Made by a program: the position numbers and the translations under genes
Origin: Shewanella nanhaiensis
GTDB lineage: Bacteria; Pseudomonadota; Gammaproteobacteria; Enterobacterales; Shewanellaceae
Reading direction: 5' to 3'
Length of the DNA stretch: 64,000 nucleotides
Assembly: GCF_019457885.1 (NCBI RefSeq)
Contig: NZ_JAHZST010000001.1
Coordinates: 124,001-188,000, forward strand
Notes under the pieces: generated by a model
Database searches by the model: none
What the model was told of the DNA's origin: nothing
The model's input: the letters and a program-made list of their open reading frames with translations, nothing else
Part shown: piece after piece, positions 10,485 through 20,871 of the stretch
Numbering within the stretch: position 1 is the stretch's first letter
Layout: each line of letters opens with the position of its first letter

Positions 10485-13064
10485 ATGAAGATCCACAAAA
10501 GAAGCTTACTAGATTCAGCAATTAAGCATGCACTATTTGTTGGCGCAGTTTCTATGCCAATGCTCGGCTTTGCGGCTGAACAGAGTGATACGACACCAAG
10601 CGTTGATACCGATGAAGTAGAAACGATTCAAGTTCGCGGGATCCGCGGCAGTGTCGTTAAATCCCTCAACACTAAACGCTATTCTAATTCAGTTGTCGAT
10701 GCGGTGACCTCTGAAGATATCGGAAAATTTCCCGACCAAAATGTCGCCGAATCGCTTCAACGTGTCACAGGTGTTTCCATCACACGTAACTTTGGTGAAG
10801 GTGAGCGAGTCAGTATACGTGGTACAACAGAGAGTCAAAACAGAACCCTATTAAATGGACAAGCCGTTGGCTCTGCGGATTGGTGGACTAACTCTCCAGC
10901 AAATCGTGGTTTTAACTACACCATGTTGCCATCTGAGATAGTTTCAGGCTTAGAGGTCTATAAGTCACCAGAAGCGGATATTGACGAAGGCTCAATTGGT
11001 GGCACTGTCATCGTCAGAACCCGTAAACCACTTGAACTTGACTCCAACAAATTTGCAGGCTCTGCATTAGCTCAATACAGTGAGATATCTGGTGAAACTG
11101 ACCCTCAGCTTTCAGGCATGTACAGCTGGAAAAATTATGATGAAACCTTCGGGGCGCTTATCTCTGTAGTTCGTCAAGAACGCAACCTAAGACGTGATGG
11201 GATTGAATCATGGAGCTGGACCGACAGAGATATCACTCTCGAAGATGGCACTGTCCATAAAGATGTCTACAGCCCTGGTGGCGGTGGCTCAGCCATGTTC
11301 CAGCAAGAGCGTGTGCGCACAGGCATCAATCTTAGCTTGCAATACCGTCCAACGTCGAACTTAGACATGACATTTAATGCATTAGATTCGACCCTAGAAG
11401 CTGATAATGAAAATCAAAACTTCCTCTGGCTGCCTGGTTACGGTGACTCTCAATACACCTCTGTCGATCTCATCGAGCATCCAGAAGTGGGCACCATGCT
11501 CACTGGCGGCACCATAGGTTTATCACCTACAGGTGATAATATCTTAGATGAAACTAAGGTCAGAAACTCTAAATTAAAAACTAAATCCTACGATTTCAAA
11601 ATCGATCATATTGGCGATCTCTGGAGCTCCAGCGTTCATTTAGGCTACACCGAAGGTACGGGTGGTTCTCAAGCAGATCGAAGTGTTGGCTGGGGTGGTA
11701 ACTACGTACACAGTTTCGACGCCTCCTCTGCACGGGACGTTAAAACCCACTATGGAGCCAACCCCGCCGATGGCAGTAAGTGGGATCTTAACTTCCTTCG
11801 CTACGACAGAAACGATGCCAAAGATGATGAGTTTTATATTCAGGCCGATTTTGAACGTGATATCGATCTCGCTATCTTTAGCAAGATAAAGTTTGGTGCC
11901 AAGTATCGCGATCACTCCCGTTTCAATACCAAAGAAACCACAACAGCACGTACAGATTTAGGTTGGATCTTGGCTGATTACTCCCTACCTATGCCATCAG
12001 ATTTCCTTGAACATCAAGGCTCAAGCGGCACCCTAAAAGATTACGCTATAACAGATTCAGACAAGGTTCGTAGCGAAGGCGACGCACTAGGCTGGGACTA
12101 TCGAACTTTAGAGGCGAGTACCTTCGACATAGGCGAGAAGATCTACGCCGCTTACGTTAAAGCCGATATCGACGTGGAATACCTTCGAGGCAATATAGGG
12201 GTACGTATCGTGCAAACCAACCAATCCTCATCAGCGTTTGTCGGTGAAGAGGGACAAGGGGTTTGGACAACAACAGATAAAGATTATTTGGAAATTCTGC
12301 CAAGTCTAAACTTAGCTGTCGACCTTGATGATGATGTTATCTTAAGAATGAGTGCATCGCGCGTCATGTCGCGTCCAAATTATGTGGATATGACCTCATC
12401 GACCTCCTATAACCTAGAAACCCAAACGGGCACGGGCGGTAACCCAGATATCGACCCTTACCTAGCGACACAGTTTGATCTTGGCGTTGAGTGGTATTTC
12501 AATGAAGCAGGCATATTCTCTGCCATGCTATTTCACAAAGATATTCAGTCCTTTATTGAACAAAAAGGCAACCTGGAGATCCATGAAAATACAGAGATCT
12601 TAGTCAATCGCCCCATTAATGGAAATGGCGGAACCATCATGGGTCTAGAGCTGGGTTATCAGCAGGAGTTATTTGAAAACTTTGGGGTTTCTGCCAACTA
12701 CACCTTTGTTGATGGTGAAGCAAAAGACGGTGAAGGTAATGATGTCACGATCCCAGGTAACTCAGAGCACACAGTGAACTTAAGCTCATATTATGAAAAT
12801 GAGGACTTCAGTGGCCGGATCTCATACAACTACCGCACAGGCTATGACACAGGTCTAGGATGGCCAGGTTATATAGATGACTATGGTCAACTCGATGCCA
12901 ACATTAGCTATCAAGTTACCGACAATATCACCCTAGTGCTTGAAGCCATCAACTTAACAGACGAGCAAACCTTCAGCTATCAACAAGAGGGGGTAGAACA
13001 AGCCCTAACAGGCCTCTACGCCGATGGCAGACGATTTGTCACAGGAGTACGTTTTAATTTCTAG
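10485..13064 (+). CDS. TonB-dependent outer-membrane receptor
   Basis: 22-stranded beta-barrel receptor for active uptake of a large nutrient, powered by TonB-ExbB-ExbD. It has a signal peptide ending near GFAAE, a TonB-box-like stretch (ETIQVRGIRGS), then a plug domain with VVDAVTSEDIGKFPDQNVAESLQRVTG and GEGERVSIRGT, typical of the Xanthomonas/Caulobacter-type receptors often used for carbohydrates or peptides. The barrel ends in GVRFNF with the C-terminal aromatic needed for assembly. GGAG six bases before ATG 10485 favours this start over the ATG at 10473. It is a close paralogue of the receptor at 17187. A strong terminator follows. The substrate is unknown; the clustered CadC-like protein may control it. 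Confidence 0.95.
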   Translation: MKIHKRSLLDSAIKHALFVGAVSMPMLGFAAEQSDTTPSVDTDEVETIQVRGIRGSVVKSLNTKRYSNSVVDAVTSEDIGKFPDQNVAESLQRVTGVSITRNFGEGERVSIRGTTESQNRTLLNGQAVGSADWWTNSPANRGFNYTMLPSEIVSGLEVYKSPEADIDEGSIGGTVIVRTRKPLELDSNKFAGSALAQYSEISGETDPQLSGMYSWKNYDETFGALISVVRQERNLRRDGIESWSWTDRDITLEDGTVHKDVYSPGGGGSAMFQQERVRTGINLSLQYRPTSNLDMTFNALDSTLEADNENQNFLWLPGYGDSQYTSVDLIEHPEVGTMLTGGTIGLSPTGDNILDETKVRNSKLKTKSYDFKIDHIGDLWSSSVHLGYTEGTGGSQADRSVGWGGNYVHSFDASSARDVKTHYGANPADGSKWDLNFLRYDRNDAKDDEFYIQADFERDIDLAIFSKIKFGAKYRDHSRFNTKETTTARTDLGWILADYSLPMPSDFLEHQGSSGTLKDYAITDSDKVRSEGDALGWDYRTLEASTFDIGEKIYAAYVKADIDVEYLRGNIGVRIVQTNQSSSAFVGEEGQGVWTTTDKDYLEILPSLNLAVDLDDDVILRMSASRVMSRPNYVDMTSSTSYNLETQTGTGGNPDIDPYLATQFDLGVEWYFNEAGIFSAMLFHKDIQSFIEQKGNLEIHENTEILVNRPINGNGGTIMGLELGYQQELFENFGVSANYTFVDGEAKDGEGNDVTIPGNSEHTVNLSSYYENEDFSGRISYNYRTGYDTGLGWPGYIDDYGQLDANISYQVTDNITLVLEAINLTDEQTFSYQQEGVEQALTGLYADGRRFVTGVRFNF

Positions 13065-13145
13065 TTGCGACTTTTATCCCCCTTAGTTGTTTCAAGGGGG
13101 AATCTCTCCCCAAGGAATGGACCTCCCTTTCCATCTCCTTGGTTA

Positions 13146-13185
13146 CACGAGTTTTAGGGTCATGTCTAAAACTCGTGGTTTTTTT
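13146..13185 (+). terminator. Strong terminator after the first TonB receptor
   Basis: Perfect 12-bp stem CACGAGTTTTAG / CTAAAACTCGTG with an eight-base loop followed by a T run. A weaker hairpin (TCCCCCTT / AAGGGGGA) lies just upstream near 13077-13102. Confidence 0.92.
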
Positions 13186-13360
13186 CTAAGCTAATCACTA
13201 AACCTCCCGTGTTGCTATAAATTAATCAAGCATTCACTAATTAAACACAGTAGAATAGTAAACAGAAAGCAACTATTTTGTTAAGGTTCTTAGAGCTATA
13301 ACAGTAATTAACAGGTCCAAAACTCAATGGCACCAACGAATAGCCGATAGCCTTACGACG

Positions 13361-14737
13361 ATGATGAAATTTTACCTTTCAATTATCATTTTTTTATCGC
13401 TGGTTTTCTCCTCAAACTCCAGAGCGGACTTGTTGTCGGCAACACTTGAGTACAATAAAGGTAACTATCTCTCCTCCTACCAAGAGTTTCACCGACTGGC
13501 CAAACTAGGTAACCGTGACGCCATCTTTAACATAGGCGTGATGTACCTTCACGGCCAAGGGGTCGAAAAAAACCTAACCTCAGCCCACTCCTGGTTTCTA
13601 CTTGCTGCCGACTTTGGTGTCGACGAAGCACGCTCTGCAGCTAGGTTGATTGAGGTAGAGGTCGATGATCAAATGGGACTCGATAGAGATTACCAGCTAT
13701 TAAATCAAAAATTTAGCTACACTATTTTCAGTCGTGATCTGCAGCCCGTCTTCAGTCCCATTCAATACAATGATGATAAACAGCCTAAGCGAACCTATAC
13801 CTTAGATGCGAAATATCCCCAAGAGGCTTATGAGCAAGGTCAAGAGGGCTGGGTATGGCTAGATTTTGATATTGACCAATCTGGAGCTGTCAAAGATGTT
13901 GAGATTTTAGACTCCTTCCCCGACAACACCTTTAACCGTGCCATCTATAACGCAGTTCGCCGCTGGCGCTACGAGCCCTACAGGGTTAATGGCAAGGCTC
14001 AGATTTACCGTAACCGTTCACTCATCTATCACTTCACCACATTTAAAGGCAAACGCTACCAAGAGAGCTTTGCCAGTCAAAAGCGTGAATACCAGAAGAA
14101 AATTAACCAGTTAATCGACAGTGCAGAACAAGGTAATGCCATTGTCCAGTACTATATTGCTAATTGGATGATAGCCGATGAGCACAATGCGACACGCCTG
14201 CTTAAGTTTCATTGGAGTGATGACAATGCAGGCTCTCAGCTCCTGCTCTCCTCTGCCAGTAATGGTTACTCCAACTCACAATACCGTTTAGGGTCCAGCC
14301 TATTACGTGGAGAATATACACAAGCAAGCCGTGAAAAAGGCTTAAATTGGATTTTACTTGCGGCTCAAGGCGGGTTTATTCATGCTCAATATCGACTGGC
14401 CAGAGAGCTTTTAGATAGACAGCATGTGGAGTTTGATCTGGAAAAGTCCCAGCGATGGATGAAAGCTGCCGCCGACAATGGTCACTTCAGAGCTATCCGG
14501 GATCTGGTCAATCAAGGTATTGATGCTAAAGAGTTTACCAGCTCTCTGCACTACCTTAAGTTAGGTTTGGAACAGGATGACTCTCACCCAGATCTCCTCT
14601 TGGCTCAGGCAAAAATCTTTAAACATCAAGGGCAACACGCTCTGGCGGTAAAAAAGGCACAACAAGCCTTAAAGGAAGCCAAAGATAGAGGCTGGTACAC
14701 ACAAGAGCTCAGTCAATACCTTCAAAGCTTAAACTAA
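13361..14737 (+). CDS. TonB C-terminal domain protein with Sel1-like repeats
   Basis: Exported protein (signal peptide ending SRAD near residue 24). Residues ~30-90 carry a Sel1-like tetratricopeptide repeat (GVMYLHGQGVEKN, SAHSWFLLAA). Residues ~145-225 form a TonB C-terminal domain (KYPQEAYEQGQEGWVWLDFDI, SGAVKDVEILDS, FNRAIYNAVRRWRYEP), followed by more helical repeats including GLNWILLAAQGG. It lacks the long Pro-rich periplasm-spanning linker of a true TonB. Its place between two TonB receptors suggests a role in energising or assembling them, possibly as an accessory transducer; this is inference. There are tandem ATGs at 13361 and 13364. Confidence 0.85.
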   Translation: MMKFYLSIIIFLSLVFSSNSRADLLSATLEYNKGNYLSSYQEFHRLAKLGNRDAIFNIGVMYLHGQGVEKNLTSAHSWFLLAADFGVDEARSAARLIEVEVDDQMGLDRDYQLLNQKFSYTIFSRDLQPVFSPIQYNDDKQPKRTYTLDAKYPQEAYEQGQEGWVWLDFDIDQSGAVKDVEILDSFPDNTFNRAIYNAVRRWRYEPYRVNGKAQIYRNRSLIYHFTTFKGKRYQESFASQKREYQKKINQLIDSAEQGNAIVQYYIANWMIADEHNATRLLKFHWSDDNAGSQLLLSSASNGYSNSQYRLGSSLLRGEYTQASREKGLNWILLAAQGGFIHAQYRLARELLDRQHVEFDLEKSQRWMKAAADNGHFRAIRDLVNQGIDAKEFTSSLHYLKLGLEQDDSHPDLLLAQAKIFKHQGQHALAVKKAQQALKEAKDRGWYTQELSQYLQSLN

Positions 14738-14772
14738 TCCAATCTTCACGCCACTGATTAACTTTTACTGAT

Positions 14773-16908
14773 CTATTTATCTAACTCCATCTTCCTCTGT
14801 AGCAGAATATCTGTCTCAACATTTTCAACTTTAGAGTAAACCACCCGTTTGCCGTCATCCGATGCACTAACACTTAAGCTCAACGCAAAATCCTGCTCAT
14901 GGTTACCAATATGAGTTATCAAGCGGTTATGGCTGGTATCAAACTCATAATAATAAAGCTTAAGTAATAAGCCTTGCCTCACCACATAGTAGATCCCCTG
15001 CTTTGTGATAGCTGGGCGGTACAAGCTCAAGGAGGGCTGAAGATCATAAAGCCCAAGCTCAGGGGCAAGTTTAAGTGACAAAAAATCAGCAATTTGAGCC
15101 GAGTAATTGATAAAAGAGGGGTTGAGATGACTCAACAACACATCCTGTGCCTTGCCCTTCTCTTGAGCTGTCTCCTCCACTGGTGTAGATGTGCCTAGCT
15201 GAAGATCATACATCCAAGGCCGCCACTCCCCTTCATCTAATGCAGAGAAGTAGATACGTTTACCATCTGCAGACCACACCACGGCATCAAGCTGTTCATA
15301 GCCGGAAACAATTGGCACCATATGTCGACTAAAAGTATTGATTAAGTAGAGTTTATCTTCTGTGTCACCCAAGAGGATATTCTCTCCGTTTGGTGACCAT
15401 AATAGGTAATCTGGCTTAATATTCTCTGCAAGATTAGTGAGTAGACTGGCCGCTTTTTTATGTTTATGCTTTAACCAGATCTCCACATGGCTCAATCCAT
15501 CGGCAGCGCCACGCTGAAAGGAGACAAACGCCATCTGATCTCCCTCTTTTGACATGGTTGGTAATATATCAGTGCGAGCTGATGAGGAGACCTGGCGGCT
15601 TTTCACCTCACCACTGAACGATTGATGATGAAGGTCGATATTATACAGGTTCACATTAACCTGCCCTTCAGAGTAAGCCAGTTGCTGTGTCACTCGATTC
15701 ACGTCGATATCAGGAATGAAGCCTATCGGATCATGCACGACTTCACTCTCACCATCGAGTGACATTAAGCGTAAGCTATTATTACCTAGCCAAAAGCTTT
15801 CATTAACGTTATGCCACTTAAGCCCCCAATAATCTTGCTCACTGCGGTCAATCACTTCACTGGTCAAATTTGCAAGATCAACTAACCTGAGTTCAAACCA
15901 GTTTTGACGTTTTTCAACCAGTAACATCAACAAGCTCTCTTTATCAATATCCATCAGCAGAGGAGAGAACTCAGGTAGATCTCGCTGCTCAACTATCTGA
16001 GGCGAATCATCATAGGACAGGCTGATCTTAGTCAATATGGCTTGATTATCTCGCCACCTGCGGCGATACAGGGTATCGGCAGAAACCCAATGCATCTTTT
16101 GCCTGCTATATCCTGGTTCGCAATCTCCTAGGTGCCTATCAGGGCTCAATCGCCAGGTCTCTACTGGGGTAGAAACTGACATAATGCGGATATCACAACT
16201 GAGAGGATCATGGCGATAATAGATAAGCCACTGACTATCAGGTGACCATTCAGGGGCTTCTTCGCTGTACCCTGTACTTTTAATCGAATGTATGGTCTCT
16301 GTTTGCGAGTCATAAACAACCAGATCCATCTGACTGCGATTGTCTGAGATCTGACTAAAAGCCAAATAGCGTCCATCGGGAGAGTAACGCAAAAATCCCT
16401 CAGGACCGGGAACAGAGGTCAAACGAGTTTCATATTCATAGGTGGGCAGTGACAAACTAGGTTTGGTCAACTGAAATAAACCGAACATCAACACCATGCC
16501 CAAAGCGATACCAATCAATGCAGTGGTCGATTTTGAGGTACGTTTAACCACGCTTAACCCTTCGAGACTCTCGGGTTCCTTAACCTCTTCAATCGTCGCA
16601 ATCAGCTGATAGCCAACCCTAGGGACTGTGCGAATAAACCTAGGGGTACCTTTATCATCTTGAAGGGATTTTCTTAGTTGAGTAATGGCTTGAGAGACAG
16701 AGTTGTCACTGACAATAGTGTCATGCCATATCTCATCCATGATCAAATTACGTGGTACAGCTTCGCCGTGGTGTTTGATCAGTAATTTAAGCAGGGCAAG
16801 CTGCCTGGCCTCAATCTCGAGCCATTCTCCATCAATCAAGAGTTTAAGTGCGACAAAATCGACCTCAACCTCATTGACCATTACTTTACTGGAACAACTT
16901 AACGACAT
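14773..16908 (-). CDS. CadC-like membrane transcriptional regulator with periplasmic TolB/WD40-like domain
   Basis: One-component regulator. The N-terminal ~105 residues are an OmpR/CadC winged helix (LEIEARQLALLKLLIKHHGE, SVSQAITQLRKSLQDD, IRTVPRVGYQLI). A single membrane segment (TTALIGIALGMVLMFGLF) lies near residues 128-147. The remaining ~560 residues are periplasmic with TolB/WD40-like beta-propeller repeats (RYLAFSQISDNRSQ, APEWSPDSQWLIYY, VVWSADGKRIYFS). It would sense something in the periplasm and bind DNA without phosphorylation. It is convergent with the TonB_C/Sel1 gene and divergent from the second TonB receptor with 278 bp between them, so that receptor is the most likely target. 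The ligand is unknown. Confidence 0.9.
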   Translation of the reverse strand: MSLSCSSKVMVNEVEVDFVALKLLIDGEWLEIEARQLALLKLLIKHHGEAVPRNLIMDEIWHDTIVSDNSVSQAITQLRKSLQDDKGTPRFIRTVPRVGYQLIATIEEVKEPESLEGLSVVKRTSKSTTALIGIALGMVLMFGLFQLTKPSLSLPTYEYETRLTSVPGPEGFLRYSPDGRYLAFSQISDNRSQMDLVVYDSQTETIHSIKSTGYSEEAPEWSPDSQWLIYYRHDPLSCDIRIMSVSTPVETWRLSPDRHLGDCEPGYSRQKMHWVSADTLYRRRWRDNQAILTKISLSYDDSPQIVEQRDLPEFSPLLMDIDKESLLMLLVEKRQNWFELRLVDLANLTSEVIDRSEQDYWGLKWHNVNESFWLGNNSLRLMSLDGESEVVHDPIGFIPDIDVNRVTQQLAYSEGQVNVNLYNIDLHHQSFSGEVKSRQVSSSARTDILPTMSKEGDQMAFVSFQRGAADGLSHVEIWLKHKHKKAASLLTNLAENIKPDYLLWSPNGENILLGDTEDKLYLINTFSRHMVPIVSGYEQLDAVVWSADGKRIYFSALDEGEWRPWMYDLQLGTSTPVEETAQEKGKAQDVLLSHLNPSFINYSAQIADFLSLKLAPELGLYDLQPSLSLYRPAITKQGIYYVVRQGLLLKLYYYEFDTSHNRLITHIGNHEQDFALSLSVSASDDGKRVVYSKVENVETDILLQRKMELDK

Positions 16909-17186
16909 TTAAGCACTAAAAGCATGTTAACTATTGGTTAATTACAATAACACAGAGTAGTATGTAAGCGTGCATATTCTAAGTCGCTGTATTAGCTATA
17001 TCAATAATAAATATAACAGCCTGGCGCATGCACAACTAAGAGAGGTTAAAGGGAAAACCATCTCTTAGGGAAAAATAATTAAATATAACTATAAATATTA
17101 ATTGATTAGCTCACGATTACAGGGTGCCTTAGACCGGTTTTATCCCAGTTAAACAGTGGCTAAAATTGTAGTATCAGGATATTACT

Positions 17187-19814
17187 ATGAGCATCTCATC
17201 TCTGCGCTATCTACTCCCTGTGTTGTTACTCCCTGTAACAACTCAACCCACCTATGCCAATCAAGCTGACTCTAAACATAGCGATGCTGACACCCTCGAG
17301 AAGATTCAGATCCGCGGGATCCGAGGCAGTGTACTCAAGTCAATCAACACCAAACGCACCAGTGTCGCCGTCGTCGACGCCATCACGGCCGAAGATATTG
17401 GTAAGTTTCCCGACAAGAACGTGGCCGAATCTTTGCAGCGTATTACAGGTGTCTCACTGACGCGAGTTCAGGGAGAGGGGGAAAGAGTCGGTGTTAGAGG
17501 AACTGCGCCTAGCCAGAACCAAACCTATATCAATGGCCAAAATATCGCATCGGCAGATTGGTGGATCTCCTCCCAACCTAATCGAGGGTTTAACTACACT
17601 ATGCTGCCCTCGGAGATTGTCAGCTCACTTGAGGTAAGCAAAGCCCCCGAAGCTGACCATGATGAAGGCTCCTTAGGTGGCTCTATCAATATCAAAACTC
17701 GCAAACCGCTGGAAACAGAGAACCACATGTTTGTGGGTACGGCTCAGATGCAATACAGCGAAAGCTCTGAAGAACTCGACCCTCAACTATCGCTGCTCTA
17801 TAACTGGATTAATGAGGATGATAACTTCGGTGCACTTATCTCACTCATTCGCCATGAAAGGCACTTAAGGCGTGATGGCCTCGAATCTTGGGGCTGGGCA
17901 GAGCGCAACTTTAATATTGATCAGCAAGGCAGCTTATCCCAAACCCAACAAGAGAGTGCCGATCTGCAAGATATTTGGAGTCCTGGAGGCGGCGGAAGCG
18001 CGCTATTTGAACAGCACAGAGTACGCTCGAGTGCCATGTTATCTCTTCAATATCAGCCAAATATGGACTGGAATATTGAGTTTGAAACCCTCTATTCCCA
18101 ACTCGACGCCAACAACAGCAATCAGAACTTCCTATGGCAACCCAGTACGGTTTACGGCAGAGGTGGAAAGGTCAGTGACTACCAGATCCAAGATAACACT
18201 TTAACCTCAGCCACCTACAGCCAAGTTCCCACAGATAACACCAGTGGCATCCCATTCAGTACAGCGATGGAAGCGATTTGGCGCGAATCAAAAATCGACA
18301 CTAGCATCTATCACCTACTCGTTGAACATGAGTTCGATTACTGGAAAAGCCAGTATCAGATTGGCTATACCCGTGCCAGTGGTGGCACCAGTGGTGACTT
18401 CACCTCTCAGTGGTCAGCCAATACAGATTTTACCGTTAACACTCAAACTGCAAGAGATATTCAAACTCAATATGCCACCTCACCGCTACAGGCTGATGCT
18501 TGGGCCATCAGTGAAGTGAGGCAAGATTCACACAACTCAGTTGATGATGAACTGTTTGCACAGATAGATTTTGAGCATCAACTCGACAGAGAGTTTATCG
18601 ACTCCATTAAATTTGGTGTTAAATATAAGCGCCATACTCGGGACTTTATTCGTTACCGCTCCCGCAATGGTGGTTATCACGGCCTTGCTGGTGATTTAGG
18701 CTGGACACTTGCAGACTTTCCCGCCAGCTTCCCCGATAACTACCTAGTGGGGATCGGCTCACAAAACACGCTTAAACACTATGCCTATGCCGATACAGGA
18801 GCGTTAAACTCAGCTTATGGCGACCTCAATTTTATCCGCACAGAGGAGAAGCCAAGCAGCTTCGATATCAAGGAAAACAGTTACGCTGGCTACACTAAGG
18901 TTAATTTTTCAGGTGATAGTTACCGAGGTAACTTAGGTGTACGTGTGGTTCACACCCAGCAAACGGCTTCAGCCTATCAACAAGTTCCCTCCGATGATGC
19001 TGATAATCTGGATTATCTCTGGCGCACTTCAGATAAAAGCTACACAGATATTCTCCCCAGTATCAATATCGCCATGGACTGGCGAGAAGATCTCGTCTTT
19101 AGGGTCGCTGCATCGAAAGTGATGTCCCGGCCTGAGTACCACCATTTAATGCCATCGACCAATTACAATGTGACTCAAGCTCAAGGCGCTGGCGGAAACC
19201 CAGATCTGGATCCCTTCAGAGCCACCAAATTTGATATCGGACTTGAGTGGTATTTCGATGAAGCAGCCCTACTCTCAATTGCTGGCTTCCATAAAGATGT
19301 CAAATCCTTCATCGATATCAAACGTTATAAGGAGGAGTATGAAAATATTGAGATGATCATCAACCGCCCCATCAATGGCAGCGGTGGCACCATTAGAGGC
19401 GTCGAGCTCAGCTGGCAGCAGGAGATCATCTATGGGGTAGGCATTATCGCTAACTACACCTACATCGATGGGGAGCGTAAAGACTCTGAAACTGGTGAAC
19501 ATATTAAGATCCCCGGCCATTCCGATCATAGTGCCAACTTAACCAGTTACTTTGAAAATGACTGGATTAGCACTCGTCTCTCCTACAACTACAGAACAGA
19601 CTTCGCTACGGGCATAGGTGAAGAGGTAAGCGATGATATTGGCCAGCTCGATCTTAACCTCTCATTCATGATGACGGAGCAACTCTCTCTGGTTTTTGAG
19701 GGGATTAATCTCACCGATGAGATTATTTACACCTATGAGAGGAATCAATATGCCCCCGTCGGTATCTACAGAAACGGAAGACGTTTTTATGCGGGCGCAA
19801 GATTCTCTTTCTAA
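17187..19814 (+). CDS. TonB-dependent outer-membrane receptor (second paralogue)
   Basis: Paralogue of the receptor at 10485: shared EKIQIRGIRGSVLKSINTKR, ITAEDIGKFPDKNVAESLQRITG, GEGERVGVRGT, the plug motif SADWWI, and near-identical barrel segments (VMSRPEYH, GAGGNPDLDP, INRPINGSGGTI). Signal peptide at residues 1-24 (ending PTYA). It ends in AGARFSF with the terminal aromatic required for barrel insertion. AGGA lies upstream of ATG 17187. Compared with the first copy it has extra loop sequence in the barrel (GYHGLAGDLGWT region), where ligand specificity usually lies. It is transcribed away from the CadC-like gene and may be its target. The substrate is unknown. Confidence 0.95.
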   Translation: MSISSLRYLLPVLLLPVTTQPTYANQADSKHSDADTLEKIQIRGIRGSVLKSINTKRTSVAVVDAITAEDIGKFPDKNVAESLQRITGVSLTRVQGEGERVGVRGTAPSQNQTYINGQNIASADWWISSQPNRGFNYTMLPSEIVSSLEVSKAPEADHDEGSLGGSINIKTRKPLETENHMFVGTAQMQYSESSEELDPQLSLLYNWINEDDNFGALISLIRHERHLRRDGLESWGWAERNFNIDQQGSLSQTQQESADLQDIWSPGGGGSALFEQHRVRSSAMLSLQYQPNMDWNIEFETLYSQLDANNSNQNFLWQPSTVYGRGGKVSDYQIQDNTLTSATYSQVPTDNTSGIPFSTAMEAIWRESKIDTSIYHLLVEHEFDYWKSQYQIGYTRASGGTSGDFTSQWSANTDFTVNTQTARDIQTQYATSPLQADAWAISEVRQDSHNSVDDELFAQIDFEHQLDREFIDSIKFGVKYKRHTRDFIRYRSRNGGYHGLAGDLGWTLADFPASFPDNYLVGIGSQNTLKHYAYADTGALNSAYGDLNFIRTEEKPSSFDIKENSYAGYTKVNFSGDSYRGNLGVRVVHTQQTASAYQQVPSDDADNLDYLWRTSDKSYTDILPSINIAMDWREDLVFRVAASKVMSRPEYHHLMPSTNYNVTQAQGAGGNPDLDPFRATKFDIGLEWYFDEAALLSIAGFHKDVKSFIDIKRYKEEYENIEMIINRPINGSGGTIRGVELSWQQEIIYGVGIIANYTYIDGERKDSETGEHIKIPGHSDHSANLTSYFENDWISTRLSYNYRTDFATGIGEEVSDDIGQLDLNLSFMMTEQLSLVFEGINLTDEIIYTYERNQYAPVGIYRNGRRFYAGARFSF

Positions 19815-19823
19815 TAGCGGGTA

Positions 19824-19870
19824 ATACCAATCAGTATAAAGGCCGATAGCTATCTCTTTTGCGGCCTTTA
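19824..19870. repeat. Lone ATACCAATCAGTATAA repeat plus terminator-like hairpin
   Basis: 19824-19839 is the same 16-bp sequence that ends the MITE-like element at 33.7-34.0 kb. It runs into an inverted repeat TAAAGGCCG (19837-19845) / CGGCCTTTA (19862-19870) that may end transcription of the TonB receptor, although there is no long T run. Confidence 0.6.
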
Positions 19871-19918
19871 CTCGCATGTTACACTCACTTTTTAAAAATC
19901 TTATTTAGATAGAGACCT

Positions 19919-20467
19919 ATGAAACAACTGCTCGACTTTCTCCCCTTAGTGATCTTTTTTGCTATCTATAAAATGTATGATATTTACGTTGCCAGTGGTG
20001 CCCTTATCGCGGCGACGGCTCTGCAGCTCATAGTGACATACGCTCTATATAAGAAAATTGAAAAGATGCACCTGATCACTTTTGTCATGGTCACCTTTTT
20101 TGGCACACTCACTCTGATTTTCCATGACGATGCATTCATTAAATGGAAAGTCACGGTGGTTTATGCTCTGTTCGCCATTGCACTAGCTGTTAGTCAGCTA
20201 CTTAATAAACCAATACTTAAAAGTATGTTAGGTAAAGAGCTAGTGGTTGCCGATAAAATTTGGGCCCATGTTACTTGGTACTGGGTTAGCTTTTTCATTG
20301 CCTGCGGCCTAATCAATATCTATGTCGCCTTCAGCCTGTCACAAGAGACCTGGGTTAACTTTAAGGTTTTTGGTTTAACCGCCCTCACCTTGATCAACAC
20401 TGTCATCACTGTGATCTACCTCTTTAAAAACATGCCCGAAGAACATAAAAAAGAGCTAAACAAATAA
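19919..20467 (+). CDS. yciB: Inner-membrane septation/cell-envelope protein YciB
   Basis: Multi-spanning inner-membrane protein of the YciB (IspZ, intracellular septation protein A) family, linked to cell division and envelope integrity. The start [19 protein letters not shown] is typical, and [33 protein letters not shown] and a C-terminal charged tail ([11 protein letters not shown]) follow. About five hydrophobic segments fill the 182 residues, the usual size. It is followed by yciI, as in many gammaproteobacteria. Confidence 0.96.
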   Translation: MKQLLDFLPLVIFFAIYKMYDIYVASGALIAATALQLIVTYALYKKIEKMHLITFVMVTFFGTLTLIFHDDAFIKWKVTVVYALFAIALAVSQLLNKPILKSMLGKELVVADKIWAHVTWYWVSFFIACGLINIYVAFSLSQETWVNFKVFGLTALTLINTVITVIYLFKNMPEEHKKELNK

Positions 20468-20562
20468 CAGCTAACACTTCCAATATTCACAATTTATGGC
20501 CTAGCATTAGCTGGCCATAAATCGAAATAAAGCTTAACTTTCAATGTAAAAAGGAATTCACC

Positions 20563-20862
20563 ATGTGGTATATGATCTCCTCCCAAGATGTTGAGAATAG
20601 TTTAGACAAGCGCCTTGCCGCTCGTCCAGAGCACTTAGCTCGACTGCAGCAACTTGCCGACGAAGGGCGTCTACTTGTCGCAGGCCCCCACCCAGCTATC
20701 GACAATGAAAACCCGGGAGAAGCGGGCTTTACTGGCTCGCTCGTGGTTGCCGACTTCGACTCCCTTAATGAGGCTCAAGCCTGGGCCGATGTTGACCCAT
20801 ATATCGCCGCAGGTGTTTATGAAAATGTCATCGTTAAGCCTTTTAAACGCGTACTGCCCTAG
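20563..20862 (+). CDS. yciI: YciI family protein
   Basis: Small dimeric alpha-beta barrel protein of unknown cellular role. Diagnostic residues are the [17 protein letters not shown] start, [24 protein letters not shown] with the conserved His and Arg, and the [13 protein letters not shown] and [20 protein letters not shown] segments. Length (99 aa) is normal. AAAGGA precedes the ATG. It lies between yciB and xthA with nine bases before xthA, suggesting a short operon. Confidence 0.95.
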   Translation: MWYMISSQDVENSLDKRLAARPEHLARLQQLADEGRLLVAGPHPAIDNENPGEAGFTGSLVVADFDSLNEAQAWADVDPYIAAGVYENVIVKPFKRVLP

Positions 20863-20871
20863 GAACTCACT

